Source of the DNA: Bacillota bacterium
GTDB taxonomy: Bacteria; Bacillota; Bacilli; Alicyclobacillales; SLC66
NCBI GenBank assembly: GCA_021797415.1
Contig: JAJZZT010000507.1
Location: 1-9,771 of the forward strand
Direction of reading: 5' to 3'
Length of the DNA stretch: 9,771 bases
Within the stretch, counting starts at the first letter, position 1, and the number at the start of each line of letters is the position of its first letter. The position numbers and the translations under genes were made by a program. The notes under the pieces were generated by a model. That model saw only the letters and a list, made by a program, of their open reading frames with translations, did not search any database and was not told the origin of the DNA. Shown piece by piece: positions 1 through 6,180 of this stretch.

Positions 1-1749
1 GACCAGAACGGGACGGTCCAGTCGGTCAATGCGTCGTGGACCGCCAACCAGACATTCCCCGCTCCGTCTCTCGCCATCTCGCCGACGGCGGCGGCGCTCG
101 CGTACGGACGCAATCTCGGCGTCCACGAGGCGTACACCACGGTGTGGCAGACGGTCACCTCCCAGGTGTACCTGGCGTACGTCCAGCCGCAAAACTATCC
201 GAACTTCTGGAACAACCAGTTTGACGGCACATCCGACACCATCGGCGCACCGGTGTTGAACGCCCAGAACGGCGAGCCGGTCAACGCGCTCGGACAGTCG
301 CAGTCGCCAGTCGCCTATCATTCGCCGCGGCCACTGACCACAGGCGGTCCCGCGGTGGATCCGTTCACGTCCAAAGTGAACTGGAGCGAGGCGCAGTCCC
401 TGGATTACGCAAAACAGATTGTGGGCGTCACGCCGTCCTACCACTTGACGGGGACATCGCAGATGCTGTCCCAGCCGGGCGGGGACAACCAATGGACATT
501 CAACTGGAGCGCACCGAATCACAGCACGGTCAGTGCGACCGTCGACGCGACGTTCGGCGCGCTCGTCAGCTACAACAGCTACACGCCGTTCAAGCCAGGC
601 ACATCGCCGCTGCAACAGAAGTTCGGCCAGCCGGCCACGATCACGCAGGCGCAGTCCACGGCGGCGGCCACAGCCTTTCTCAGAAAGACATTTCCCCACG
701 ACACGGGCGGCCTCGCGTTGACGCCCCAATCCTTTCAGGGTTATGGGACAACAAAAGTGGACACCAACTTCTCCATCACGCCGTTGCTGCACGGTTTGCC
801 GTTTCAAGGCGAAGGGGGAAGCATCGAGATCAACGGACAGACGGGCAAGGTGCAGAATTTCTGGTGGCAGCCAACAATGACGAAAATCGCGGCGCTGCCC
901 CTGCCGAGCCAGGCGCTGAGCCTGTCGCAGGCCACGCGCGACTGGGTGCAGGCGCGCCCGCTGCGCCTCGAATACCTGTTGACCCAGCCGCAGGCAGCGG
1001 CCAAATTCGCCGCGGCAAGCGGGAAACCGGTCTCTGTCGGAGCGCCGCGCGTGATCCTTGCGTACGCTCCGCTCTACTCGCCTTACCAGTCTGTCTTCAA
1101 CGCCGTGACGGGACACTTCCAGGTTTCCCCGGCCAACCAGAAGCCCTACTCGGGCACGATCCACGGCCTGTCCGGCGTCGCGCAGGCGCCGCAGATCACG
1201 CTCCTTGTCCGGCACGGCCTTCTGCCGGTGGGAACGGGCGGATCGATCCAACCGCAACAAAACATGACGCGGGCCGCGTTTGTCTCGCTCCTCGCCAATG
1301 CGCTCGGGCTGAATAACGGCAACGCTCCCATCACCGCCGCGATGCAGCATTCCCTGGCGGATGTCGCGTCCGCCTCGCCGGCCTACCAGCCCATCCGCAG
1401 CGCCTACGCGAACGGCTGGCTGCCAGGCGGCCAACTGTTCCACCCCAATCAGTTGATCACGCGTTCCCAGGCGGCCGATGTGCTTGCGCACGCACTCGGA
1501 TACGGGGCGCTGCTGTCGCACTCCGACATGTTTCACCTGTCTGCAAGCGATGCGTCCACCGTCCCGTCATCCGACTATGCCGCGGCGGCACTGGCCAGTT
1601 CACTCGGACTGCTTCCCCTGCAACAGGGCGACTTCCATCCGGCGGGCCCCGTCACCCTCGCGCAGGCAGCAAATGCCGTCGTGGCGGCTGCGACTTACTA
1701 CACGCCGCCGTCCGGGTTCTGCATGGGATGCGGCGGCCCGGCCGGCTGA
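1..1749 (+). CDS. Secreted SLH-domain surface protein with YcdB/PepSY-like repeats (5' end missing)
   Basis: The frame is open from base 1, so the N-terminus and any signal peptide lie outside the window; 582 residues are visible. Residues 1 to about 390 contain repeated PepSY/YcdB-YcdC-like units, each with a helix (for example 'SLDYAKQIVGV'), then strands with aromatic and 'INGQTGKV'-type turns. Residues about 395-568 are three SLH modules: one around 'MTRAAFVSLLANALGL', one around 'ITRSQAADVLAHALGY', and a last degenerate one ending near 'TYY'. SLH modules anchor proteins to pyruvylated cell-wall polymers, so this should be an exported wall-bound protein; the job of the YcdB repeats is not established. 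The Ala/Gln/Ser/Pro-rich composition suits an exposed protein. The only two cysteines visible are C574 and C577 in a C-terminal CMGC motif. The response regulator starts 65 bases downstream with no clear terminator between, so cotranscription is possible. Confidence 0.85.
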   Translation, partial: DQNGTVQSVNASWTANQTFPAPSLAISPTAAALAYGRNLGVHEAYTTVWQTVTSQVYLAYVQPQNYPNFWNNQFDGTSDTIGAPVLNAQNGEPVNALGQSQSPVAYHSPRPLTTGGPAVDPFTSKVNWSEAQSLDYAKQIVGVTPSYHLTGTSQMLSQPGGDNQWTFNWSAPNHSTVSATVDATFGALVSYNSYTPFKPGTSPLQQKFGQPATITQAQSTAAATAFLRKTFPHDTGGLALTPQSFQGYGTTKVDTNFSITPLLHGLPFQGEGGSIEINGQTGKVQNFWWQPTMTKIAALPLPSQALSLSQATRDWVQARPLRLEYLLTQPQAAAKFAAASGKPVSVGAPRVILAYAPLYSPYQSVFNAVTGHFQVSPANQKPYSGTIHGLSGVAQAPQITLLVRHGLLPVGTGGSIQPQQNMTRAAFVSLLANALGLNNGNAPITAAMQHSLADVASASPAYQPIRSAYANGWLPGGQLFHPNQLITRSQAADVLAHALGYGALLSHSDMFHLSASDASTVPSSDYAAAALASSLGLLPLQQGDFHPAGPVTLAQAANAVVAAATYYTPPSGFCMGCGGPAG

Positions 1750-1814
1750 AAGTACGCTGAATTCCCTCGCAAACAGATCCCCTTTCGGGTTACACTGGTT
1801 GCGAGGTGAACCGC

Positions 1815-2498
1815 GTGTACCGGCCGCAGGACGTGAGAGTGCTCATCGTGGACGATGAATCGAGCATCGTGGAATTTCTCGAACTTGGACTCCGGCATGA
1901 GGGATATCAGGTGATGACGGCGCACAGCGGGATGCAGGCGCTCCAGGTCGCCCGAGAATTCCGCCCTCATGTCGCGGTCCTCGACATCATGATGCCTGTC
2001 ATGGATGGGCTGGAACTGTGCCGGATGATGAAAAAGGCGCATCACGTCGCGATCATCATGCTGACCGCCAAGGACGAGGTCGGCGACCGTGTCAAGGGAC
2101 TGATGAACGGCGCGGACGACTACATGGCCAAACCGTTCAGCTTCGAAGAACTGCTCGCCCGCATCAACGCGCGCATCCGCAATCAGTTCCCCGATCTTCT
2201 GAGTGAGTTGTCCGCGGGCCCCTTCCAGGTCAACCAGGCGCGCCGCGAAATTCATTACCGCGACGAAGTGCTGAACCTGTCCGCGACGGAATTCGAACTG
2301 CTGCGCTATCTCGTCATCAATCATGGCGTGGTGCTCAGCAAAGCGAAGATTCTCGATGAGGTGTGGGGATACGATTTCGGGGGACAGGAGAATATCGTCG
2401 AGGTCTACATCCGCTCACTGCGCGAGAAACTGGGCGACACGGAACACCAGATCATCCGGACTATCCGCGGGGCCGGATACCGTGTGGACCTGCCATGA
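1815..2498 (+). CDS. OmpR/PhoB-family response regulator
   Basis: A DNA-binding response regulator of 227 residues. The receiver domain (about 1-120) has the acidic pair D13/D14, the phosphoacceptor D57 in 'VAVLDIMMP', the switch threonine T84 in 'IIMLTAKD' and K106 in 'MAKPF'. A winged-helix effector domain (about 132-227) carries the family features 'LSATEFELLRYL', 'VLDEVWGYDF'-like and 'VEVYIRSLREKL', ending in 'IRTIRGAGYRV'. I chose the GTG at 1815 because GAGGTGA (1803-1809) lies 5 bases upstream of it. An in-frame GTG at 1806 is also possible but sits inside that ribosome-binding site. The stop codon overlaps the start of the downstream kinase (ATGA, 2495-2498), so the pair is translationally coupled and the kinase is its expected partner. 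The regulon cannot be read from the sequence; the adjacent surface-protein gene is a candidate target. Confidence 0.93.
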   Translation: MYRPQDVRVLIVDDESSIVEFLELGLRHEGYQVMTAHSGMQALQVAREFRPHVAVLDIMMPVMDGLELCRMMKKAHHVAIIMLTAKDEVGDRVKGLMNGADDYMAKPFSFEELLARINARIRNQFPDLLSELSAGPFQVNQARREIHYRDEVLNLSATEFELLRYLVINHGVVLSKAKILDEVWGYDFGGQENIVEVYIRSLREKLGDTEHQIIRTIRGAGYRVDLP

Positions 2499-3976
2499 GA
2501 CGCACCGTGTCGTGGCAGGCGATGCGGCGGTTATTGCCGCCGCGCTCCTTGCGCTACCAACTGCTGTCCCGGTCGCTTGTCATCCTGTCCGGACTGCTGA
2601 TCCTGATCGGCATCCTGCAGTATGTATTCATGAGCCAATTTCTCTATCGCAACACGGCGGCCGCCGTTCTGGGAGAAGTCCGCGCCCTGCCGTCGCAGGC
2701 CTGGAACTACTTTTCCGGCCCATCCGGCGGCGATTCGTCGGACAATCCGCTTTTCGGACTGAACGTCCCCATTACCACTGTTGCGTTCATCAATCAGCCC
2801 ATCCACCATCATACAATCCACATGCTGGTCCTGTTCCAAAGCGCGAACCACGGCCCGGTGCCGCGCCTGGCGCGCCTGGCGTACCAGCAGGCGCTGTTAT
2901 CAGGCGGGGGCCTGGTCTACCAGACGCATCGCAATGCGAACGGCAGCGAGGACCTGATCGTCCTGTTCCCCGGAATCGTCAACGGCGTACCCGGACTGCT
3001 GCAGGTCACCACGCCGGCGGGCCAACTGCAAAGCGTGCTGGCGCAGCAACTCTGGATCTACATCATCCTCGCCGCCTGCGCCCTGGCGGGCGGAGTCCTG
3101 TCTTTTTTGCCCGTGCTGCAAAAGACGCTCATCCCGCTGTCCAGCCTGGTGGAAACCGTTCGTCGCATCAACGCGGGAACGCTCGACGAGCGGTTTGCCG
3201 CGAGCCCGCAGGCGCAGACCGAAGTGCAGATGCTGTCCGCGTCGTTCAACGACATGCTCGAACGCCTGCGCACCTCCTTTGCCGCGGAACGGGAAGCCAA
3301 GGAGAAGATGCGCCAGTTCGTGGCCGACGCGTCGCATGAACTGCGCACCCCGCTCACGTCCATCCACGGATTTCTCGAAGTGTTGCTGCGCGGCGCCGCT
3401 ACCAACCCAGAACAATTGAAAAAGTCCCTCCGGAGTCTCCTTGGGGAGTCGCAGCGCATGAACAAACTGGTCGAGGACCTGATTCTTCTGGCCCGCCTCG
3501 ACCAGGAGCCTGAACTGGAACTGGAGGAGCAGTCCCTGGACAGCGTCGTTAGCGAACTCGAACCACAACTGCGGCTGCTGGCCGGAAACCGGACCGTCAC
3601 ATTTGAAGTGCAGCAGCCCATATCGGCTCGCTGCAACCGCGACAAGCTCAAGCAGGTACTGCTGAATCTCTTTCAAAACGCGGTGCAGCACACCGATCCG
3701 GAGCAAGGCAGCATTCGCGTGTCACTCTGCCGTCGCGTTCAGGGAGCCGTACTCTCGGTCTGCGACAATGGTCCTGGAGTCGCTCCCGAACACCAGGACC
3801 GCCTGTTCGAACGCTTTTACCGGATTGACCCGTCCCGTTCCAGAAGGGACGGCGGTGTGGGACTGGGACTCGCCATCACCAAATCCATCGTCGAAAGCCA
3901 TGGCGGAACGATCCGGTACGCCGCCGCCATGGAGGGCGGCGCCGCGTTTCACGTCTGGCTCCCGGATGCGCGGTAA
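2495..3976 (+). CDS. Membrane sensor histidine kinase of the two-component pair
   Basis: A 493-residue class I sensor kinase. There is a first membrane helix at about residues 27-46, an extracytoplasmic sensor of about 140 residues, a second helix at about 186-206, then a HAMP region (about 207-262). The HisKA domain follows with phosphoacceptor H281 in 'DASHELRTPL'. The ATPase domain has the N box 'NLFQNAVQHT' (N395), the G1 box 'DNGPG' (424-428), the F box 'FERFYR' (438-443) and the G2 box 'GGVGLGLA' (453-460). All catalytic motifs are intact. The ATG overlaps the regulator's stop by ATGA and has no strong ribosome-binding site of its own, which fits translational coupling; an in-frame ATG at 2522 is an alternative. 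The sensor has no PAS or other domain I recognise but contains a histidine cluster (H104, H105, H106, H109) that could bind metal or sense pH. The signal is unknown. Confidence 0.93.
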   Translation: MRRTVSWQAMRRLLPPRSLRYQLLSRSLVILSGLLILIGILQYVFMSQFLYRNTAAAVLGEVRALPSQAWNYFSGPSGGDSSDNPLFGLNVPITTVAFINQPIHHHTIHMLVLFQSANHGPVPRLARLAYQQALLSGGGLVYQTHRNANGSEDLIVLFPGIVNGVPGLLQVTTPAGQLQSVLAQQLWIYIILAACALAGGVLSFLPVLQKTLIPLSSLVETVRRINAGTLDERFAASPQAQTEVQMLSASFNDMLERLRTSFAAEREAKEKMRQFVADASHELRTPLTSIHGFLEVLLRGAATNPEQLKKSLRSLLGESQRMNKLVEDLILLARLDQEPELELEEQSLDSVVSELEPQLRLLAGNRTVTFEVQQPISARCNRDKLKQVLLNLFQNAVQHTDPEQGSIRVSLCRRVQGAVLSVCDNGPGVAPEHQDRLFERFYRIDPSRSRRDGGVGLGLAITKSIVESHGGTIRYAAAMEGGAAFHVWLPDAR

Positions 3977-3978
3977 AT

Positions 3979-4016
3979 GGATACAGCGTTTGAATGTAGC
4001 CTCAAACGCTGTATCC
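3979..4016 (+). terminator. Perfect 15-bp hairpin after the kinase gene
   Basis: GGATACAGCGTTTGA (3979-3993) is followed, after an 8-base loop, by its exact reverse complement TCAAACGCTGTATCC (4002-4016). It begins 2 bases after the kinase stop codon. There is no T tract directly after the stem on either strand, so it is not a textbook intrinsic terminator. A second small hairpin (GTCTGC-ACA-GCAGAC, 4028-4042) follows and is trailed by TTTATC. Together they could end transcription or protect the mRNA 3' end. The hairpin is certain; the function is inferred. Confidence 0.55.
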
Positions 4017-4086
4017 GAAATCAGCTCGTCTGCACAGCAGACTTTATCTCGTGTCCCCACTACACTGCGTGGGTCAACCCCGCCCT

Positions 4087-4101
4087 CTTTTTGAACAGGC
4101 T
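4087..4101. repeat. Lone copy of one end of the 9548-9702 repeat element
   Basis: CTTTTTGAACAGGCT is the exact reverse complement of bases 9549-9563, the left terminal inverted repeat of the palindromic element near the right end of the window. No partner end is visible within the neighbouring few hundred bases, so this is either a remnant left by deletion or decay, or a chance match. It lies 3 bases beyond the stop codon of the CDGSH gene. Confidence 0.45.
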
Positions 4102-4104
4102 CTC

Positions 4105-4299
4105 TTAGGCGCGTGCGCGGTCTTCAAAATTTCCCCTGTGCGTTCCGTCGCAAAACGGCTTGTTTTTCGATTGGCCGCAGCGGCAGAGTGCAAACTGTTC
4201 CTTGGTTTCGAACCGCTTTCCCTCGGCATCGACGACCTCCACGGTCCCCGTCACCACATAAGGCCCATTGTCCATAACCTTGACCGTCACATCCGGCAT
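4105..4299 (-). CDS. Small CDGSH-type [2Fe-2S] iron-sulfur protein
   Basis: A 64-residue protein that is essentially one CDGSH zinc-finger-like domain (the mitoNEET family fold). The C-terminal half carries the full cluster-binding motif 'CRCGQSKNKPFCDGTH': C39, C41 and C50 with H54 are the expected three-Cys, one-His ligands of a [2Fe-2S] cluster. P48, D51 and G52 also match the family. The N-terminal half is a short beta-rich segment ('VKVMDNGPYVVTGTVEVVDAEG') typical of stand-alone bacterial members. Such proteins bind redox-active clusters, but their physiological role in bacteria is not settled. The start is firm: an ATG preceded 4 bases away by a near-perfect AAAGGAGGTGA (4304-4314 on the plus strand), implying strong translation. 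It is transcribed away from the tiny membrane-protein gene, with 100 bases between them. Confidence 0.93.
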   Translation of the reverse strand: MPDVTVKVMDNGPYVVTGTVEVVDAEGKRFETKEQFALCRCGQSKNKPFCDGTHRGNFEDRARA

Positions 4300-4344
4300 A
4301 ATTTCACCTCCTTTCGTGGCGAATGCAGGATGACTGACCTACAA

Positions 4345-4370
4345 ACATCACATCCGCATCCCATAGGATA
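4345..4370 (+). promoter_or_regulatory. Possible mother-cell sigma (SigK/SigE-like) promoter
   Basis: CATAGGATA (4362-4370) fits the CATA-N3-TA pattern of the sporulation factor SigK, and resembles SigE -10 boxes. An AC dinucleotide, the minimal SigK -35 element, lies at 4345-4346, 15 bases upstream. Transcription would start near 4377, just before the ribosome-binding site of the small membrane-protein gene. The match is short and could arise by chance; the agreement with the gene type downstream is what makes it worth listing. Confidence 0.35.
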
Positions 4371-4399
4371 GAGCATGCAGGTGAAGGGAGGTCTGCACC

Positions 4400-4501
4400 A
4401 TGGATGCATTGGGCGGATTCACCCAGTGGGCTGTCGTGTTCCTGATCATTTTCGTGCTCTTCTTCTTGCTCGTGCCTCATTATGGACCCGCCGGCGCCTG
4501 A
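4400..4501 (+). CDS. 33-residue single-helix membrane peptide (YjcZ-like, tentative)
   Basis: A 33-residue open frame beginning at an ATG with a strong ribosome-binding site, AGGGAGGT (4385-4392), 7 bases upstream. The peptide has a short Gly-containing N-terminus ('MDALGGF'), one hydrophobic helix spanning about residues 10-26 rich in Val, Phe, Leu and Ile, then 'PHYGPAGA'. This plan resembles the tiny YjcZ/tiny-TM proteins found in spore formers, several of which are made during sporulation, but the sequence is not a clear family match. The possible SigK/SigE-type promoter at 4345-4370 agrees with that reading. It is divergent from the CDGSH gene. It could also be a membrane-acting peptide of another kind. 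I am fairly confident that it is translated and unsure of its role. Confidence 0.65.
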   Translation: MDALGGFTQWAVVFLIIFVLFFLLVPHYGPAGA

Positions 4502-4584
4502 GGTAGATATCCGGTCGATTCGATCCGCGCGCGGCTTGTTTGCCCTTTGCGGATCCAGAAAAACATTCCCATCGCAGAAAATCA

Positions 4585-4620
4585 GCAGGTCTGCGCCGGC
4601 CGACACAGGCGCGGACCTGC
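4585..4620 (-). terminator. Strong hairpin beyond the dioxygenase gene, probable terminator
   Basis: GCAGGTCTGCGCC (4585-4597) and GGCGCGGACCTGC (4608-4620) form a 13-bp stem with one imperfect pair (T4592 with G4613) around a 10-base loop. Read on the minus strand the stem lies about 65 bases past the dioxygenase stop and is followed by TGATTTTCTG, a modest T-rich tail, which suggests it ends that operon. On the plus strand the imperfect pair becomes G-U, so the RNA from that strand folds slightly better but has no T tract. A second small hairpin, GGGAT-CGAAA-ATCCC, sits at 4626-4640. The rest of 4502-4684 shows no gene. Confidence 0.5.
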
Positions 4621-4656
4621 GCCATGGGATCGAAAATCCCGCACGCGACGTTAGCG

Positions 4657-4684
4657 GTTCCCGGCCGAAGGCGTTCCCGGCCGA
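4657..4684. repeat. 12-bp direct repeat abutting the dioxygenase stop codon
   Basis: GTTCCCGGCCGA occurs at 4657-4668 and again at 4673-4684 with a 4-base spacer (AGGC). The second copy ends exactly next to the minus-strand stop codon (4685-4687). It contains the palindrome CGGCCG. It may be a small slippage duplication or a protein-binding site; nothing else in the sequence distinguishes these. Confidence 0.5.
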
Positions 4685-5638
4685 TTACAGGGGCCTCAGA
4701 CCGGCGACGATATCCGCTCTGCGCGCTTCAAGAAACGGCGGCAACACCACGCGCTCCCCGAGTTCATCCTCGTCCTCATCGACCGCAAAACCGGGCCCGT
4801 CCGTGGCGATTTCGAACAGAATGCCGTTTGGCTCACGGAAATACAGGCTACGAAACCAGTAGCGGTCCACCTCTCCGCTGTTGGCGACGCGAAAATGCCG
4901 CAGTCGTCGCGTCCACTCGTGATATTCCGTCTCATCCGGCGTGCGAAACGCCACATGATGCACACCGCCCGCCCCCGGTCGGACGGGCGGCGCACCACGC
5001 GCGACCGCGACGTGCAGTTCAGCGTGGGGACCGCCCTCACCCATCGCGTACACGCGCACCGTTTCCTCTCCCTTGTCGGGATCGGCATACTGACGCTCTC
5101 GGCGCATATTGAGCACAACGCTGAGCAACTGATCGGTCGATTGCAGATCAGGCAACGACAGCAGAATCGGTCCCTGCCCGCGAATCTGATATTCCGCCGG
5201 AACCACGCTCTTCTCCCACGCCACATGACCATCGCCCCGGCCGCCATCGTCGATCAGTGCCAGCCTCTGCCCTTCAGGGTCTTCGAACCGCAACGTCAAA
5301 CGCCCGTCGATCTCCCGTACTCCGCCGTGCGCAACTCCATGCCCGGTCAGCCAGTCCGCCCACCACGCGAGCGCGGACTGGCCGTTTACCCGCAGACACG
5401 TCCGCGTGATGCTCCGCGTACCCCGCTGTTCGCGCGGCACATCCCAGTCAAAAAATGTCAGATCATTGCCGGGCGCCCCTCTTCGGTCCCCGCTGTAAAA
5501 CAGGTGGTACGCCCCCACATCGTCCTGATTGACGCTGCGTTTGACCAGGCGCAACCCCATGATCCCCGTGTAAAAGGCGTGATTGCCGCGGATATCGCCT
5601 GAAACAGCCGTCAAATGGTGTATACCCCGCAACTGCAC
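4685..5638 (-). CDS. Ring-cleaving dioxygenase of the VOC/glyoxalase superfamily (PcpA/MhqO-like)
   Basis: A 317-residue protein of two vicinal-oxygen-chelate modules (about 1-135 and 150-285), the plan of hydroquinone ring-cleaving dioxygenases such as PcpA, LinE and B. subtilis MhqO/MhqE. The likely Fe(II) ligands are H8 ('GIHHLT'), H228 ('GVHHVAF') and E276 ('NGILFEIATDGPGF'). R259 and Y266 lie at the same spacing before the glutamate as in PcpA, as I recall that sequence. These enzymes are cytosolic and open the ring of hydroquinones. I start at the GTG at 5638: it gives the family N-terminus and has GAGGAGA (5648-5654) 9 bases upstream. The frame stays open further upstream, but that segment is Arg-rich and overlaps the regulator gene. 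It begins 40 bases after the HxlR gene ends, so the two form an operon. Electron-rich aromatics are the likely substrates; the exact one is unknown. Confidence 0.9.
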   Translation of the reverse strand: MQLRGIHHLTAVSGDIRGNHAFYTGIMGLRLVKRSVNQDDVGAYHLFYSGDRRGAPGNDLTFFDWDVPREQRGTRSITRTCLRVNGQSALAWWADWLTGHGVAHGGVREIDGRLTLRFEDPEGQRLALIDDGGRGDGHVAWEKSVVPAEYQIRGQGPILLSLPDLQSTDQLLSVVLNMRRERQYADPDKGEETVRVYAMGEGGPHAELHVAVARGAPPVRPGAGGVHHVAFRTPDETEYHEWTRRLRHFRVANSGEVDRYWFRSLYFREPNGILFEIATDGPGFAVDEDEDELGERVVLPPFLEARRADIVAGLRPL

Positions 5639-5678
5639 TGTCCGCAGTCTCCTCGCGTGGACGCTGCGCGCCCTCCAT

Positions 5679-6083
5679 TCAGCGCTCCGCATCTTTTTGC
5701 GGCGCCTGTCCGCTCGCCAAATCTTCTTTTTTGTCCGCCAAGCCCATCCTCTCGTCCGTCCAATCTTCCGAGACGCCGATCCAGCGGTCCGCCCACGACT
5801 GCACATGGTCCATGATAGGCTTGAGCGTTATTCCTTTTTCTGTAAGTTCGTATTCGATGCGGATGGGCGTTTCCGGAAAGACGTTGCGCGTGACAATGCC
5901 GGCCTGCTCCAACTCCTTCAGGCGTTCCGCCAGCATCCTGTCGCTCATCTGCGGGATCGCGTCCGACAGGTCGGTGAACCGGCACTTGCCGGTCAGCAGC
6001 ACCCGCACGATAAGCCCCGTCCAGCGCTTGCCGAGGATCGCGAACGCCGCCTCAAACTTGGGGCAGATCCGGGAATCGTTCAC
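5679..6083 (-). CDS. HxlR/DUF24-family regulator, CatR/YodB-like quinone sensor
   Basis: A 134-residue winged-helix regulator with the HxlR core: 'CPKFEAAFAILGKRWTGLI' at residues 7-25, the recognition region 'IPQMSDRMLAERLKELEQAGIV' and the wing 'ETPIRIEYELTEKG'. The resemblance to B. subtilis YodB and CatR is close. C7 occupies the position of the cysteine that reacts with quinones or forms intersubunit disulfides in those repressors. C34 is the only other cysteine; the C-terminal cysteines of YodB are absent, so it is more like CatR. The start is GTG, with AGGAGGG (6091-6097) 7 bases upstream. It heads an operon with the ring-cleaving dioxygenase and is divergent from the MhqD-like hydrolase, so it probably represses both, and itself, until quinones or diamide-like electrophiles modify C7. 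The last 20 residues are charged and look disordered. Confidence 0.92.
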   Translation of the reverse strand: MNDSRICPKFEAAFAILGKRWTGLIVRVLLTGKCRFTDLSDAIPQMSDRMLAERLKELEQAGIVTRNVFPETPIRIEYELTEKGITLKPIMDHVQSWADRWIGVSEDWTDERMGLADKKEDLASGQAPQKDAER

Positions 6084-6103
6084 AAAGCAACCCTCCTGCC
6101 TGC

Positions 6104-6133
6104 ATCATATCAAAGTTATTGACGAAATGTAAG
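6104..6133 (-). promoter_or_regulatory. Candidate SigA promoter for the HxlR-dioxygenase operon
   Basis: On the minus strand, TATGAT (6104-6109) makes a 5/6 match to a -10 box, with CTTACA (6128-6133, 4/6) 18 bases upstream as the -35. Transcription would start near 6097, leaving the ribosome-binding site almost at the 5' end of the mRNA, which weakens the call. It interleaves with the plus-strand promoter at 6119-6146. Confidence 0.35.
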
Positions 6134-6146
6134 TCACTCGTATAAC
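6119..6146 (+). promoter_or_regulatory. SigA-type promoter for the MhqD-like hydrolase, with possible operator
   Basis: TTGACG (6119-6124) and TATAAC (6141-6146) each match 5 of 6 consensus bases and are 16 bases apart. The transcript would start near 6153. Two symmetric elements overlie it: TGAC-N9-GTCA (6120-6136) and GTTAT/ATAAC (6115-6119 and 6142-6146). Two GTAA tetramers are also spaced 18 bases apart (6129, 6147). Any of these could be the binding site of the divergent HxlR repressor, which would then block both promoters at once. Confidence 0.5.
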
Positions 6147-6180
6147 GTAATCTTGTGGTTATCAGACATCCGGGAGGCGT

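Noticed and set aside
1750..1814. Promoter with TACACT at 1791 before the response regulator
   Set aside because: Only four of six -10 bases match and the bases at the -35 position do not resemble the consensus.
1698..2324. Minus-strand open frame (208 codons) opposite the response regulator
   Set aside because: His/Arg-rich shadow of a clear OmpR-type regulator.
2900..3706. Minus-strand open frame (268 codons) opposite the histidine kinase
   Set aside because: The plus strand encodes all kinase boxes; the antisense frame is low-complexity and motif-free.
4895..5602. Plus-strand open frame (235 codons) opposite the dioxygenase
   Set aside because: No motif or ribosome-binding site; the minus-strand protein has complete VOC metal ligands.
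5639..5806. N-terminal extension of the dioxygenase frame into the regulator gene
   Set aside because: The added 56 residues are Arg/Lys-rich, overlap the regulator's coding end, and the family N-terminus with a good ribosome-binding site lies at 5638.
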